A DNA stretch of 64,000 bases. Source: Wurfbainia villosa. Taxonomy: Eukaryota; Streptophyta; Magnoliopsida; Zingiberales; Zingiberaceae. Every line of letters starts with the position of its first letter. Within the stretch, counting starts at the first letter, position 1. Both the position numbers and the translations under genes were made by a program. The notes under the pieces were generated by a model, which was given only the letters and a program-made list of their open reading frames with translations, was not told the origin of the DNA and ran no database searches. The stretch lies in NCBI GenBank assembly GCA_025175895.1, contig JAKLTH010000217.1, positions 186,001-250,000 of the forward strand, read 5' to 3'. Shown in pieces: positions 1 through 11,634 of the stretch.

Positions 1-942
1 CTACTCCAAGGCCCTATCGGTCCTAGACCGCGTACGGAGGGCAAAGCACTAAAACGTCTCCTCCTCGTTGGAGGTAGGAGACAACGATTACAAAAACCGA
101 ATATACGAGGATGAGGCAACAAGCCTACCTCACCTCGTTATGAAGATAAAAATACAGAATATAATATCAAAAATATTACTTGAATCTGCTGCCGACGAAG
201 AAGATCAAAACTTGGCGTCGCGTCGGCGTTATGACGGTGTTGAAGCGTTGGCGTTGTAGGAGCACTTGATGAATAATTGATGTGATTTGGAGATGAATCC
301 TCCCCTCCTTTTATAGATTTTAGCCTCTGAATTTGTCTCCTATTTCTTTGGAACGGATTATGAATTTTTCCAAATTTTTATCGCGAAGTGGCCGCGTCAA
401 ACGTTATCCGTTTTGACCTAGCGCAAAAGCTGAATCGTCGCCATCCGATCGATGTCTCATCGATCGATGATGACAATCGATGCATCTCATCGATCAGCCA
501 ATCGATAATCCGATCGCCTAATGTCCAGAATGATCACACCGCCACTTCCCTGCAGTAAGAGATTAGCTCGGAAAATGATAAATACGACGGTTTCTAACCG
601 TCCGATCTCGACCTAGACCTTCCACAGGAAGTCTTAGTCGAATCGTCGCCTACGGTCATCCCCGTAAAGAGGACACGACCTTACAATCTCTCACTCACAC
701 GAGCTTACCTCGATAGTAGCTCTCGCTTCCGGCCTTCCACTCGATTCCTTCGGCTCCCTCCGAATTCACTCAAGTGTCGCCCGACCACCACGGCTTCCTC
801 CGGGTGTCGCTAGCCTTCAGCTCCAGCTTTAGTACTTTTCTGCACACTTGATTTAGCTCGTGAGATAACAATATAAACTTAACTTTGTGTCTTTGCCATA
901 ATCAAAACACAGGTTCGATTATCTAGTGCCCCTGCACCAACA
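1..942 (-). repeat. Partial sirevirus-type LTR (same family as element J)
   Basis: This stretch follows the J LTRs (31549-32658 and 39263-40348) in order. It shares the block around the Cys/Gly-rich-looking text at 1-90, the cluster of gtcgcc/cgatcg text, the ggcttcctccgggtgtcgc block near 790, and the end CACCAACA at 935-942. Its start lies outside the window, so it could be a solo LTR or one end of a full element. No PPT-like or primer-site sequence follows at 943, which favours a solo LTR or an outer end. It has no coding role; the short open frame near its start is by chance. Confidence 0.85.
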
Positions 943-1721
943 AGGAGCAGTCGACTGATGTCCCTATCAGTCAACTGGTCCTATAGTCGTTGCCCAATAA
1001 CAGTTGTTTTCCACGTTGGATTTCATCCAACGGCACTGGCATCAGTCGACTAATATTGCCATCAGTCGACTGATGCTCAATCAGTCGAGTGCTCGTGAGC
1101 TCGACTCCATTCTGTGCCCGAAACCCTTACTACGGTCGGTGATGCCTTCATCGATCGGTGGTGTCTCGCGATCAGCCAATCCATGGCGGTCGGTAACACT
1201 GAACGGACTCGAACACTAGTCGAGTCACCGTCGACTTAGAGTAGTCGACTACCATAACATGGTAGTCAACTGATGTCAGGAAATCCCATCCGACACTTAG
1301 CCAAATGGCCAAGTTTCACCTAAGAGCGCTACCCCTTTCCCGGGTTACATTCGCTCACTCTCATCCCTCGGAGTCCCTCGCCTTTGAAGTTATCTTCGTC
1401 CGGCCACGTCCCTCGGATGCGCCAAGTGCACGGCTCTGCAGCGCCATCCTTCGCGTCTTGCCCTGAAGTCTACTTCTTCCGGCTTCACTCCAAGCTCCTC
1501 GTCCGGCGGTCCCTCGGATGCTCTAAGCACACGGCTTCCTCAAAGCCATCCTTCACCGACTCAAGGACCGAGTCATGAGAGGTGAAACTCGCCAAGGCTC
1601 CATGTGCGAATTACTAAGCCCTGCAAGACTCCAACGCACATATCAAATCATAATAACAATCTAACTTAAACCCTTTGCCACACACATCAAAACCTTATCA
1701 TGGCAAGAGATTGCCCTAACA
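943..1721 (-). repeat. Partial C-family LTR, interrupted by the J-type LTR
   Basis: From about 1280 onward this matches the C-family LTR at 63205-63630: the cgacacttagcca block, the gtccctcgg repeats, and the tail reading caaaacc-ttatc to CTAACA at 1716-1721. The first part (943-1260) carries CAGTCGACTG palindromes typical of this LTR family. The J-type LTR ends exactly where this piece begins, so J-type DNA most likely inserted into a C-type LTR. The 68 bases that follow (1722-1789) are unassigned. Confidence 0.75.
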
Positions 1722-1789
1722 ACCAGATCGATGACGCCATCTACGATGACCACTACCAAGTGTGTCGCCATCACCTTCAAAGGTTCCGG

Positions 1790-4031
1790 TGTTGATTACT
1801 ATAGGTATGAGAAGATTAATGTTATATAATTGATTAATTAGATAACATTGGGAGTATGGTTTGATTAATGGGATTAAGTGATTAATCCTTCCCAATTTAA
1901 TTACCTAATTAGTTTAATTAATTAATCTGCTTAGTTGATTAATTAGTTTCATGGTTCTAATTTAATATATTAATTAGATTGAGGGGCAATTAAGTTAACA
2001 AGAGAACTTACCATTGATTAGATAATCAATTTATAGATTCATTGATGATTGAGTTAATGATGGATTAGTTATAACATAGTTAGGAGCTGAAGCATCTTTG
2101 GATTGAAAGATAGTTATGACGCTCTGCAGTCAGAGGTGGGTGGTTCTTTCTTGACCTCTTTAGATTTTAGTACATGATTATTTTGGTTACATTGTTTACT
2201 TAGGTTATATTATATTTACACTTTATGTTCTTACTAGTATTTCTTTGACCTTATAATTACATGAACTTTTTATACTCTACTTGGTTCTAGGTTGTTTCTC
2301 ATCATTTACATGTAGTTATTTATTCTAGGGTTTGATTGATATTACGGTTAGGTGCTTATTTATTTCTTCAATATAAATTAGTAAATGTTGTTGGTATATG
2401 TTTATGTATCTATTGTTTTGGTTGATATTGTGATAGGACTAGTAGAGATAATATGATTAAGATGAGATTATTCCTTAGGAGATATATAACATTTTTCATA
2501 TATCGACTGTGAACTATGTCTCCCATTCATGGTTGAGAGAGTCGGTAGTAGAGTTTTTCTACTTTTGAATCATGGTTGCATTTGTATACCTGGGGTCGAT
2601 CATGTCTCCCATTCATGGTCGAGAGAATCTACCATAGAGTTATACTCTTGGACTACCCATTTGAAGTTGGTGATAGTTAGTTTCGTGTATCATCTGTAGC
2701 TAGATAGCTACCTTACATCTTAATTGCCTACGAGACCCGTTCGTGGTAGCGTGTTATTGCGTGGATGATTGAACCGAAAGAAATGGTATAATTTAGACGA
2801 GATTATTTCTTAGAAGAGAATGTAAGGAATGAAACAACATTTATGGAACACATGTTTTTAGTAGATTTATTATCTTTATCGACCTTGATAGCCATTTCAT
2901 GTTAGATGGATTGGAACCCTAAGCTTAAGCATCTCGGCGTGCTTATTAGTAGATTGATGATCTTTATCGATCTTGATAGACATTTTATGCTAGATGTGTT
3001 GGATAACCCTAGGCTTAACGACCTAGGATAATCGACTGCCCACGAGACTCATTCATGGTAGCATGTTATTACGTATAGTCAATAACTAGATAGCTCTATA
3101 CTATGACTGCCCACAAGACCCATTCGTGGTAGTATGTTGTTGCGTGCAATCAATAGCTAGATAGCTATATACTCTGTCTGCCCACGAGACCTATTCGTGG
3201 TAGCATTCGTTGACGCATACTGAGTCTTTATATTGCCTGTCTACCCACGAGTCTCCTTCATGGTAGCATGTGGTTGTGTGTAGATCGTGCTTTGTATATT
3301 GTCTGTCTACTCATGAGTCTCGTTCATGGTAGTGTGTAGTTGCACGTAGATAGTGCTATGTATATTGCCTATCTTCCCATGAGTCCCATTCGTAGTAGCA
3401 TGTTGTTGCCCGTAGATAGTGCCCCTTTGTATTACCTCAAGAGCCATGAGGCTTTGTCGCGGTATCTTGATGTGCATTTCTTGTAGATTTACAGTTGGTT
3501 GTGCATGTCACAGGTGTATTTATTATATTGATAACCAGGTTTGTTGCGGACTGATATTGATACTCTGAGGTTTGGGTTACTCGAGTTTTCATTTCCTTTG
3601 ACCTCCATTATGTTTATATTATCATGCACTATCTTCTATACACCCATTGAGTGGTTTGTACACTCCTCTCTTTTTGTGGCCTCCAGGTTAGCTAATAGAG
3701 GATGTGTTATGTTGACCTACCTTCACGTCGCTCGGAGAGTCCCTTGTCATGTTAGCCCCACTGCATTGTTGAGATGTCATTTTATTTTCTTTATGGTTAT
3801 TGTATTTTGTGTACGCCCTTTGAATTTTGTCGAAATTTGATTTGGTGTCATAAATCTATTTTGCCTTTAATTGATTTATACTTTAGTCTTGCATGCATGC
3901 AGTTTATAAAATAATTATATTTTATATTTTGATTATTTTTTCACATCTGGTTCCAGCAATATATTTTAGAATATTCTCACTAAGGGGCTCCTCTGTCATT
4001 TGGATAACGAATATGCCCCCAGAGCGTGACA
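1790..4031 (+). repeat. LTR of chromovirus-like Ty3/gypsy element K
   Basis: The end is clear: the tail has the text ttctcactaagggg and finishes gcgtgaca at 4031. An initiator-Met primer site follows after seven bases (4039). This tail layout is typical of the Tekay/Del group of plant chromoviruses. The start at TGTTGATT (1790) is an estimate, since the other LTR is outside the window. The interior is AT-rich from 1800 to 2500 and then has a tandem array. Open frames here, such as 3541-3840, resemble no known protein. Confidence 0.65.
3035..3436 (+). repeat. Tandem array of about 66-70 bp with an inner hairpin
   Basis: Six adjoining units start near 3035, 3105, 3177, 3241, 3307 and 3373. Each opens with ctgcccacgagaccc-attcgtggtagcatg or a close variant, followed by agatagtgc/ctatatt text. 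Within each unit CCACGAG and (T)TCGTGG are inverted repeats separated by a few bases, so each could fold into a stem. More diverged units lie upstream near 2510, 2598 and 2725. The array sits inside the K LTR. Confidence 0.8.
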
Positions 4032-4329
4032 ATTTTATTGGTATCAGAGCTTAGGTTTGCAATTTCGATTTGTGGGTTTTGTGTTTCGAGTTTTTCTTTA
4101 CTTTTGTTTTAGAGTTTTTGTGTTTGGGACCAAGCAAGTTGAAGGACATCTCTGAGTTATATGAAAAGTTGTTGTCTTTTGTGGTCACTGTACTTTCCTT
4201 ATGTAATAGGAAGTTATCAATATGTTTTGCTAGATACTTACATGTTTGGTGATAGTAGGAAATGCTACCTAGTGAGATTACCCCTACACATGGTCATGGG
4301 TGAGGTCAACCTCGAAAGTGACTGTGGAC
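4032..4329 (+). other. Leader of element K with primer binding site
   Basis: TGGTATCAGAGC at 4039-4050 is the complement of the 3' end of initiator-Met tRNA, the usual primer of plant Ty1/copia and chromovirus elements. The remaining leader is non-coding as far as I can read it. The element is cut at 4330, where the LTR of F begins; the rest of K is outside this window or lost. Confidence 0.75.
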
Positions 4330-5505
4330 TGATGCACGTGAGCACGACCTCAAATCTCTAATGGGTATAGCGTGCGCTTGTGCTCAACGCCCGCAAGTGA
4401 ACGGATGTCTTCAAGTAATAAAAGATTATCGATCCCACAGAGACTGAGATTCGAATACCGTTTGTCCAGTGGATGTTGTTGTTTGGAGTTAAAATCCTAA
4501 GAGTTGTGGTTATGAGGTTGACGATAGTCCTAACTCAAGTACAGTGTCACACGGAGAGAGGGAAGGTCAGTTCGGAGTTCTTAAAAAGGATTCTAGGACT
4601 TCGGTTTCACTTTTGCGTCATGAAACATGCTATCAATTAAATGTCGTCTAGATCTCTAATTATGGTCTTGCGGGAGGATCATCTTACATTTGTCCAATGA
4701 ACTTTTGCTTCTACCAGGAACTACCTATTCTTAACCAAGCTGACCTTTTGAATCATCAGAGCTCAGGGGGTTGATACAGTTGGGAGCCCCTGTCACTAAG
4801 GTCCCTCAACCCTTCTAGAGTTAATTTCTTCTACTTTGGCTCTTCTACTAAGATAGACTATTAGATATGAGGATGTCCTAATAATCCCTATGAAGAGGCG
4901 GATCGTATTTCATATCTTATTCTATCATATTCTACTTCTACGATTATCGGAGGGAGGACGACCGCAAGGTTCCCCCTTGGTTATCCTAGATCTTTGATAC
5001 AAAGGGTGTCACCCTTTGCATCGGCTACGCGCAATAGAAATAGAAATCAAAACATAATCTTCATCAATCTCAACAACACACAATTGCAAATAAAATCAAA
5101 AAGATGAAATACTATTTGAACTAGCATGTCCATAAGCACAAGTTACTCCCTAATCCTAGAATCGAAGTATCTACTCCATAAATAAGGAAGAATAAATGCA
5201 AAACATCTTAGAAATCATATTTACAATGAGAGTAGAATGAGAAAATATAAAAGATACTTTCTGTCCTAACCAATATGCGTGTCTTGGTTGTTCTCCACAA
5301 TGCCGGAGCATCGGGATGGATCTCCTAGTCGCTTCCTTCCTCCCTATTGCGAGTTTTCGATTCTTTTTAGGGTACCGGTGTGCCGTTATAGCCGTCTGGC
5401 CTTCTCCTAGGGTTTGGCAGCCTTAGGGAGGCTCCCCTCATGATCCCTAGCCTCTTAGACGAGTTTCCTATATATAGAGGCGGCTCCGACTTTTCGTGCA
5501 TGTGC
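4330..5505 (-). repeat. 3' LTR of Athila-like element F, missing part of U3
   Basis: It begins TGATGCACGTGAGC, exactly as the other F LTR does at 48494, and matches it in order through 5300. Beyond about 5310 it resembles, on the opposite strand, the U3/R part of the G LTR (25500-25600). Compared with G, the F sequence jumps from TATA-box-like text near 5480 straight to internal text near 5510. The outer U3 and the PPT have therefore been lost by deletion. The right edge is approximate. Confidence 0.75.
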
Positions 5506-5948
5506 TGAGAGAATTTTTCTAAGGGATACTCATTCTACAGTGAGTTAAGTCATCATCTTATAGCTTTCCTAAAGCCTCCAAATTTTAGGCACTTACTTGT
5601 CCTAAGCAAGAGTCATCCCTAGAATTAGCATAAAGTCTCAAAGGCTTGCTCGGTATTGAGAGAAATTAGTAGGTGTTTCTACCTAACAAGTTCTTTCTGA
5701 CCCTAAACTATTTGCAAAGACGTTGATGTCCATAAAGTAAAGTCTAAATTATATTCATGCATGCAACAAGAGTAAAAACATATAAAATTAAACTTGAGTT
5801 GCCTTCCAAGAAGCGCTTTATATAAGGTCTTTAGCTTGACCGCACTCCTTTGCTTCAGCTTGGCTCTAGTGGCTCCATGAACTTCCATTCATTAATCTTG
5901 GTTTTTTTGCCTTCGCCTTCTCCTTTAGCTCTAGCTAGAATAACATAC
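5506..5948 (-). other. F internal 3' untranslated region
   Basis: Read on the minus strand, this matches G at about 22100-22215 and 24755-24945. It includes the gcgcttcttgg block after protease and the block on 'three-letter' repeats ending ctcaccatgg in G. The two G blocks, 2.5 kb apart in G, lie next to each other here, so F lacks the 3' open frame seen in G at 22739-24140. No coding sequence is visible. Confidence 0.7.
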
Positions 5949-6293
5949 TTACCTAATGCGGCCTCGACACTGACTAGCAAGCTCAAATTCTAGCTTATCA
6001 TCTCCCACTATCAAGGTCAGCTTGTGATTCTTGATGTCTATGACCATTCCAGCCGTGACTAAAAATGGTCGTCCAAGAATGACAGCGATCTTCGAGTCCT
6101 CTTCCATTTCCATGACCACAAAATCTATTGGAAGTGTAAAATTCCCCACTCTAACTGGTACATCTTCTAGAATCCCCAGTGGGTATTGGTATGAGTGGTC
6201 GGCAAGTTGTAACGTCATGGTGGTGAACTTCAAATCCCCCAACCCTAGCTTTTTGCATAAGGTATAAGGAATCAAGCTCACACTCGCTCCCAA
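5949..6293 (-). pseudogene. Ty3/gypsy aspartic protease (element F)
   Basis: This 114-codon open frame is a retropepsin-like domain. It carries GASVSLIPY, where the usual catalytic motif is D-S/T/L-G-A; the Asp-Leu lie just upstream in the same frame (CDLGASVSLIPY, broken from the earlier gag frame by a stop). It also carries the second conserved motif ILGRPFL. Retropepsins dimerise and cut the gag-pol polyprotein. It lies downstream of gag on the minus strand, as expected for Athila-type elements. No reverse transcriptase or integrase follows it, as in G. Confidence 0.85.
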
Positions 6294-6379
6294 GTCGCAG
6301 AAGGCTTTGTTAATTAGGGTTGTTCCTATATGGCACGAAATATAGAAACTCCCGGATCTTTTAATTTACAGTGGTCTTG

Positions 6380-6765
6380 TTAGGAGCTAAGCACTCGATT
6401 CCTCCGCGGAGGACCACTGCCTCTCGACCGCTTCACCTTCCTGCGGTGTGCCAGAATATCCTTCATAAATCTTGCCGATTGAGGATTTTTGTGCAAAGTT
6501 TCAAGTATCGACACTTCCACAGAGATAAATTTTTCTGAACTTAGCATCTCTCCTTTGCATAGGTCAGCCACTGAGGGAAGGGTACTGTCAAGGGTGGTTG
6601 AGTTTTTGTGGAAGGCTCCCGATCTATGTTTTCGACTTCTTCCTTCCCGGTCTTCCCCAAAGGTTCCCTTACTTCGGGTCCTTGTTCAAGTTCGACAACC
6701 AACCTGCTTGGCGTTTCCTTCAAAATCTTTCCGCTCTGCAATGTCACTGCCTTACACTGCTCCAC
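6380..6765 (-). pseudogene. Gag-to-protease linker of element F, frameshifted
   Basis: Two overlapping minus-strand frames (6765-6541 and 6571-6380) together resemble the C-terminal linker of Athila-type gag-pol. The first has CKAVTLQSGK and PFPQWL; the second has ILETLHKNP and ARFMKDILAHRRK. These blocks are known upstream of the protease in this lineage. At least one frameshift separates them near 6550, so the polyprotein cannot be made from this copy. Confidence 0.8.
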
Positions 6766-7305
6766 TAGGGTTGGCCTTTGACTTTCCTAGTAGTTGCCCC
6801 GATGCTCTGGCAATCTGGCTGGCAATCTGAGCCACCTGAATTTCTAGCATCTTTTACCTATTGGCGAGATCCTTCATAGATGATTTTAATTCTTCAATCA
6901 TTGTATCTTTCTGTGAATGTCGCTATTGGAATTCAGCGTTCGCCTCCCATTACGTCTGAATGAAGTTTTCTATCATATTCTCCAGACAGGTGTCAGGTGG
7001 CTTCAGCTGCCCATTGCCTTGTTGTTGCACATAGCCTCCCGATTGTTGAAAATTCCCTAAATTATTCCTATAGGAAAAGTTCAAATGATTCCTCCATTCG
7101 GGGTTGTAGGTGCTGGAATAAGGGTTGTTGGGCCTCTAATTGTGGTCGCCAACCATATCAACATGCTCAATCTTCTCCTTAGAGCTACCTTGCCTTTCAT
7201 AGTAGTCCTCCTAATATGCTACTACTCCTCCAAAGGTATTGGCTACACATGCATAAGCAGGGGTTAGAGAGCCAAACCATCTGCTCAGCGCATCCATTCT
7301 TGCCA
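6766..7305 (-). other. Degenerate gag C-terminal region of F
   Basis: On the minus strand this matches the glutamine/asparagine-rich part of the G gag at 21180-21500: an NPYSS/NPGW-like block near 7120-7080, a Q-rich stretch near 7030, then a coiled-coil-like segment near 6960-6830. Stops break all frames. It is non-functional coding DNA rather than intergenic sequence. Confidence 0.65.
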
Positions 7306-7795
7306 CTAGGTGATCAATGGAGTTGACAACATATCTACTACTGCAGGTGCTAGGCGACTACGCTCGGAAGCCCATTGGTGGTGGTTCTGGGCCACCTCCT
7401 CGATCAGCTCTTCCGCTTCCTTGATGGTCTTATTCATTAACGCTCCTCTTGCAGCAGAATCGAGGGAGACTTTCGTAGCATATGTGATCCCATTATAGAA
7501 TATATGGATCACCAGCCACCTCTCTAGACCATGATGGGGGCATTGATAGAGTAGCCCTTTATAGCGATCCAAGGCTTCAAACAAGGACTCCCCTTCCTTC
7601 TGATGGAAACTAGTAATCAAATGGCGCATGTGGGTAGTCTTACTTGGTGGAAAGAATTTATTCATAAATTGCTACTCACACTGCTCCCACCTAGTGATTC
7701 TTCCTTAGGGAAGGGAGTGTAGCCATGTCTTTGCATTGTCCCGCAAAGAGAATGGGAATAGGCTCAGATGGATCGCATTGGCGGACACTCCATTG
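7306..7795 (-). pseudogene. Athila-type gag of element F, second part
   Basis: This is the retrotransposon gag domain: SLFPFSLRDNAKTWLHSLP, a stop, then FFPPSKTTHMRHLI, ECPHHGLERW-like text and GALMNKTIKEAEELIEEV. These are hallmark blocks of Athila/Tat gag. The reading continues across the B insertion into 47891-48085, where the upstream part of the same domain is found in frame. A stop near 7715 separates the two conserved halves. Gag forms the virus-like particle in the cytoplasm. Confidence 0.9.
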
Positions 7796-9317
7796 TGTTG
7801 GGAATTTACCGTCGCTAGAGGGGAGGTGAATAGCGTATCGTACGTCGATGGACTTTGATTATATTTGTCTCTATAACACTTGTTAACGCAGTGGAAATAA
7901 TAATAATAATAATGAAAGATGATAAACACAACCATAACACGCAAATATAACGTGGTTCGTAACCTTAAGGTTCCTACTCTACGAGTTGCTCTAGTGATGA
8001 CAACACCACTAATAAAACTCTTTATCGACAACAAGTCCGAGGTGGAGAAACCTCGTACAAAGATTACAACAGTAATACAAGGTAAAAACAAGCAAATACA
8101 AAATGAATACAACAATCTATGTAAAGAAAATTTTACAATGCTCTTTTGAATGCTTGCTTGTTGATCTCTTGAACTGTGCTTGAAGACCCTAATTTGCACC
8201 AGCAAATTGCCTCGAAAATGCCCAAGAAATGGCTGTGGAAATCCCTCCCGTCGAACTCCTTTTAAGCCTCCTCGCGACCTGGATTTCTATCTGGCAATCG
8301 ACTTCCATAAGTCCCCAGTCGACTGCCAATAGTGTCATTGTCTCACAACGGACTTAATCCACGTCGGCATTCAAGCCAACGGATACACTGGCAGTCGATT
8401 GTCATTACCCAACAGTCGACTGCCAGGGTCGTAGCCGACTGACCAATCAGCTACCGAGCATTCTGCTCATGCAACCCTGACTAGCAGTCGACTTCCATCC
8501 ATGGCAGTCGACTGCTCAAACCAACAGTCAATTGTCCAATACTGGCAGTCGACTGCTAGATCATTTCCTGCAGTCGAATACAAGTCGACTCTCAGCAGTT
8601 CGACTGACCATAATCTCAGTCGACTGCTATAAGTCGATTCGGCTGCCAAGTGTAAAAACACTTGACCAATCGACTGGTTCAAAGCACATTCGACTGATAA
8701 CCTCAAACATGAGGTTTAACCCCAAGTATGATGCCCTCATACTTTCTAGACCATCTTTAGTCTAGACCTAAGCCTTCTAGCCACCTCCGTCAGCCTCACG
8801 CCTATAGAATCCCTCCAAGTCATCCATGACTTGTTCATCCATACGCTAGCCTTCAGGTGCTTCCATTGGCTATTTTTATGCTAAGTTGGTCTATACCACC
8901 AAGGAATATTGGGCTTATGTTGCCAAGGCTACCACTTGGACTTTACGTCGCCAACCATTGGACTTATGCTGTCAAGACTCCACCCTTGTACTTTACATTG
9001 CCAATATCAAACCTTGGACTTTCCTTGCCAACCCATGTTGGACTTTCCATTTGCCAAGACTCAAGCTTGGACTTTCCCTTGCCAAGACCCATGCTTGGAC
9101 TTTCCATGCTAAGTACCCAAGACTTGGACTTTCTATGCCAAGTATCCAAGACTTGGACTTTCCATTGCCAAGTACCCAAGACTTAGACTTTCCATGACAA
9201 TCACGTTATCATACATTTTGTCGAACATCAATGTCAAACATCAATATCAAACATCAAAACACTACTCGAGTCAAATTCGAATCCAGTCAATCGTGACCTG
9301 GGTCGATTGCACAAATA
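7796..9317 (-). repeat. 3' LTR of B (1522 bp)
   Basis: It opens TGTTGGGAATTTACC and matches 46391-47890 throughout. It ends cacaaATA where the partner LTR ends caccaACA, so the inner terminal CA has become TA. Palindromes of the CAGTCGACTG type fill 8290-8700, and a minisatellite fills 8930-9200. The many overlapping open frames in 8467-9197 come from these repeats and are not genes. Confidence 0.92.
8930..9198. repeat. Minisatellite of about 30 bp in the B LTR
   Basis: The unit has the form CCAAG-acccaaga-CTTGGACTTTCC(attg), repeated about nine times with drift. Units are most regular at 9050-9195. CCAAG and CTTGG are inverted within each unit. The partner LTR has the same array at 47500-47790, and D has shorter versions at 57525-57660 and 62400-62665. 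It is open in several frames, which yields spurious repetitive peptides. Confidence 0.85.
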
Positions 9318-10244
9318 ATCTCCCCCTTTTTTATGTTTGACAAAAAAACCAACATCTTTGAGTTATAGCACTAACTCAATCCAATCCTCCCAATTTTCCA
9401 AATTGGGAATTCCAAGTTCTCCCCCTTTTTGACATACATCAAAAAGGCTCTTCTCAAGGGTGTCAATGTCTCATTTCTCAATGAGATCTTACAATCTCCC
9501 CCTTGGTCCAAAAACATCTAGGATGTCTTCACTCTTCCAGTGATAAGTCTCATATCACTCAAGAGATGCACTCCTTCAAACTCTCCCAATTTCTAAATTG
9601 GGCATCTCACACCCAAAATTCTCCCCCTCATGAGGAAGAGCACATCCATCATCACATGATGGATACCTCCCCCTAAATGCTTGCTCCCCCTTGACCATTG
9701 CACCAACAATGTCCTTGGAGAGTCCCAAAGCCTATAGGAACACTAAACTATCAAAATTAAGGTTAAAAGTTCGAACTTGAACTTTCACACACATTAAAAT
9801 TGATACACACCCAAACAACTCTCCTAATCTATATCCAATAGATTTTCACCCTTTCTAATGCTTTCCAAAGCATATCCTAGGGTTATGAGCAGTTAGGGTA
9901 GCCTAACATAGCTGAAATATGGGCTAAACATCCTTGTTTATCCGAAATCAACTCTGGCAGTCGACTCTTACAATCACCAGTCGACTGTCGTTGATGTCAG
10001 TTGACTGCCATAAGCGACAGTCGATTGATTTATTAAAATAAAAAATTTAATAAACATAAATGAATTTTGAAAATTCATATGTATAATACTTATGACAAAT
10101 ACAATGGGTGAAAAATATTTGAAAATTAATTTACCCACAAAATAGTGAAATTGATACAAAGTTCAAAAATAAGAAAAGCTTCAATGTTTTGAGCCCTCTT
10201 TGTATCAACATCATCAATGGTGACTTCTATCAAAAGATAGAAGA
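9318..10244 (-). other. B internal non-coding region, downstream part
   Basis: It begins with the PPT complement (atctcccccttttttatg). It then has a series of ctccccc-rich blocks (9420-9700) containing ttgacatacatcaaaaagg, as in D at 57860-57890. It aligns in order with D 57754-58735 but encodes nothing I recognise. In sireviruses, PPT-like blocks are repeated near the 3' LTR, which fits the repeated pyrimidine runs here. G is inserted at 10245. Confidence 0.8.
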
Positions 10245-11634
10245 TGTGAGCAAAACATATAGGGTTTTAGAAGTAGTTTTCGCTCACATCTCATTACATT
10301 TCATGTTAGTTTCATGCATATGTCACTTTGTTTTGCATACATTTCCTATTTTCTGGTTCAGGGGACTGCTCTTTGTACTTTTGCATGCAGGATAGCATTT
10401 AGGGGGGAAAAGGCGCATTTTCGGAGCAAAAGAAGGATATTTTGTAGCTAGACATAGAATGAGACATGGCCAAGGCGTGTGGTTATACATGGTCGTGTCC
10501 AATGGGTGAGATCAGCCACCTCGGGGTCGCACACGGCCTGGCCAAGTGGAAACACATGGCCTGGCCATGTGAAAACACATGGTCGTGTGGCGGCCCAGCA
10601 GATTGACGCGACTAGGGTTTTTTTTGGATTTTGCAGCGATCCTATGTGATGTCTATATAAGGAGAGCTCCTTCCAAACCCTAGGGGGGAGGCACGACGAC
10701 TGGGACAGCACACCGAAGCCCTAAAAAGCTTCAGAAACTCGCAACAGGGAGGAAGAACGCCGCCAGAGATCCAAGTTCTGCACTTCAACACCAGAGAGAA
10801 GGCCACATCGACATTGTAACCTCTTCTTCTTACATTTTATTTCTGATATATTCAAACATGAACATGCCTTGTGATTCTCCTCTTCTATATATGGAGTAGT
10901 TCCTTCGATTCTAGGATTAGGGAGTAGCTTGTGTGCGCATGACATGTTGCTTCCAATTGAATTCTGTTTTTGAGTTTGAATTTGCAATTGGAAATTGTTT
11001 ATACCAATATCTATGCATATTTGATTTTCTACCTGTTGTGCTTAGGCGATACGAGGGGTGACAGCCCTCGTATCTAAGATTTAGAGGATTTATACAAGGA
11101 ACCTAGGGGTAAACCTGATCTCCTATAACCGTGGGCAAAAGGATACGATGGAACTGGAAACGGTTCATCACAGGGATTGATTTGGCATCCTCGTACTGCC
11201 TATCCCGTCCTTGTAAGGTAGAGAGAGCTCCCGATAGATACGGTGACTCAGCGAGAGAGTGTATGATGTCCCTTCCACAAAACCATAGTTAGACATTTAG
11301 ACAACGCCCAGTTGATAGCATGTTTTACGACACACAAGTGAAACCGAAGTCCTAGAATCCCTTTTAAAGATCTTGGCATGCTCCTTTCTTCCTCCGTGTG
11401 ACACCGTACTAGAGTTTAGTCCACCGACAACCCTCGCAATCGAAACCTTTAGATTTTACTTCTGAACAATTTCACCCCCTGAATAAATTGGTACTCGAAT
11501 CTCAATCCCTGTAGGATTGATAATCTTTTATTACTTGACAACATCCATGCACTTGCGGGCGTTGAGCGCGAGTGCGTACTTCGAGTCCTCGACGGTCTCC
11601 GTCGCAAGATTTGAAGTCGCGTTCGCGTGTATCA
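10245..11634 (+). repeat. Left LTR of G (1390 bp)
   Basis: It starts TGTGAGCAAAACATATAGGG and ends gcgtgtATCA, matching 25121-26300 plus 29914-30096. A run of acacggcc/ggccatgtg motifs spans 10500-10600 and a TATA-like box (tctatataagg) lies at 10654-10664, so transcription probably starts shortly after 10680. Open frames in it, such as 10448-10987 on the minus strand, are incidental. Confidence 0.9.

Noticed and set aside
3035..3436. Repeat-spacer look that might suggest a CRISPR array
   Set aside because: The spacers are also repeats, the setting is a plant LTR, and there are no cas genes.
3541..3840. Open frame of 99 codons in the K LTR with hydrophobic stretches
   Set aside because: It has no recognisable domain, lies in an LTR, and is AT-rich with poor codon use. 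It might be read by chance.
5703..5888. Minus-strand open frame of 61 codons after the F protease
   Set aside because: It is untranslated region shared with G, where the frame is not kept.
8857..9197. Overlapping open frames rich in LDFP/WTFP repeats (also 47396-48008, 57442-57754, 62371-62791)
   Set aside because: They are readings of the LTR minisatellite, are open in several frames and on both strands, and match no protein family.
10237..10244. Possible 5-bp target duplication for G (atagaaga on the left against atagacta on the right)
   Set aside because: No alignment gives five matching bases directly next to the LTR ends TGTGAG and GCATCA, so I do not claim one.
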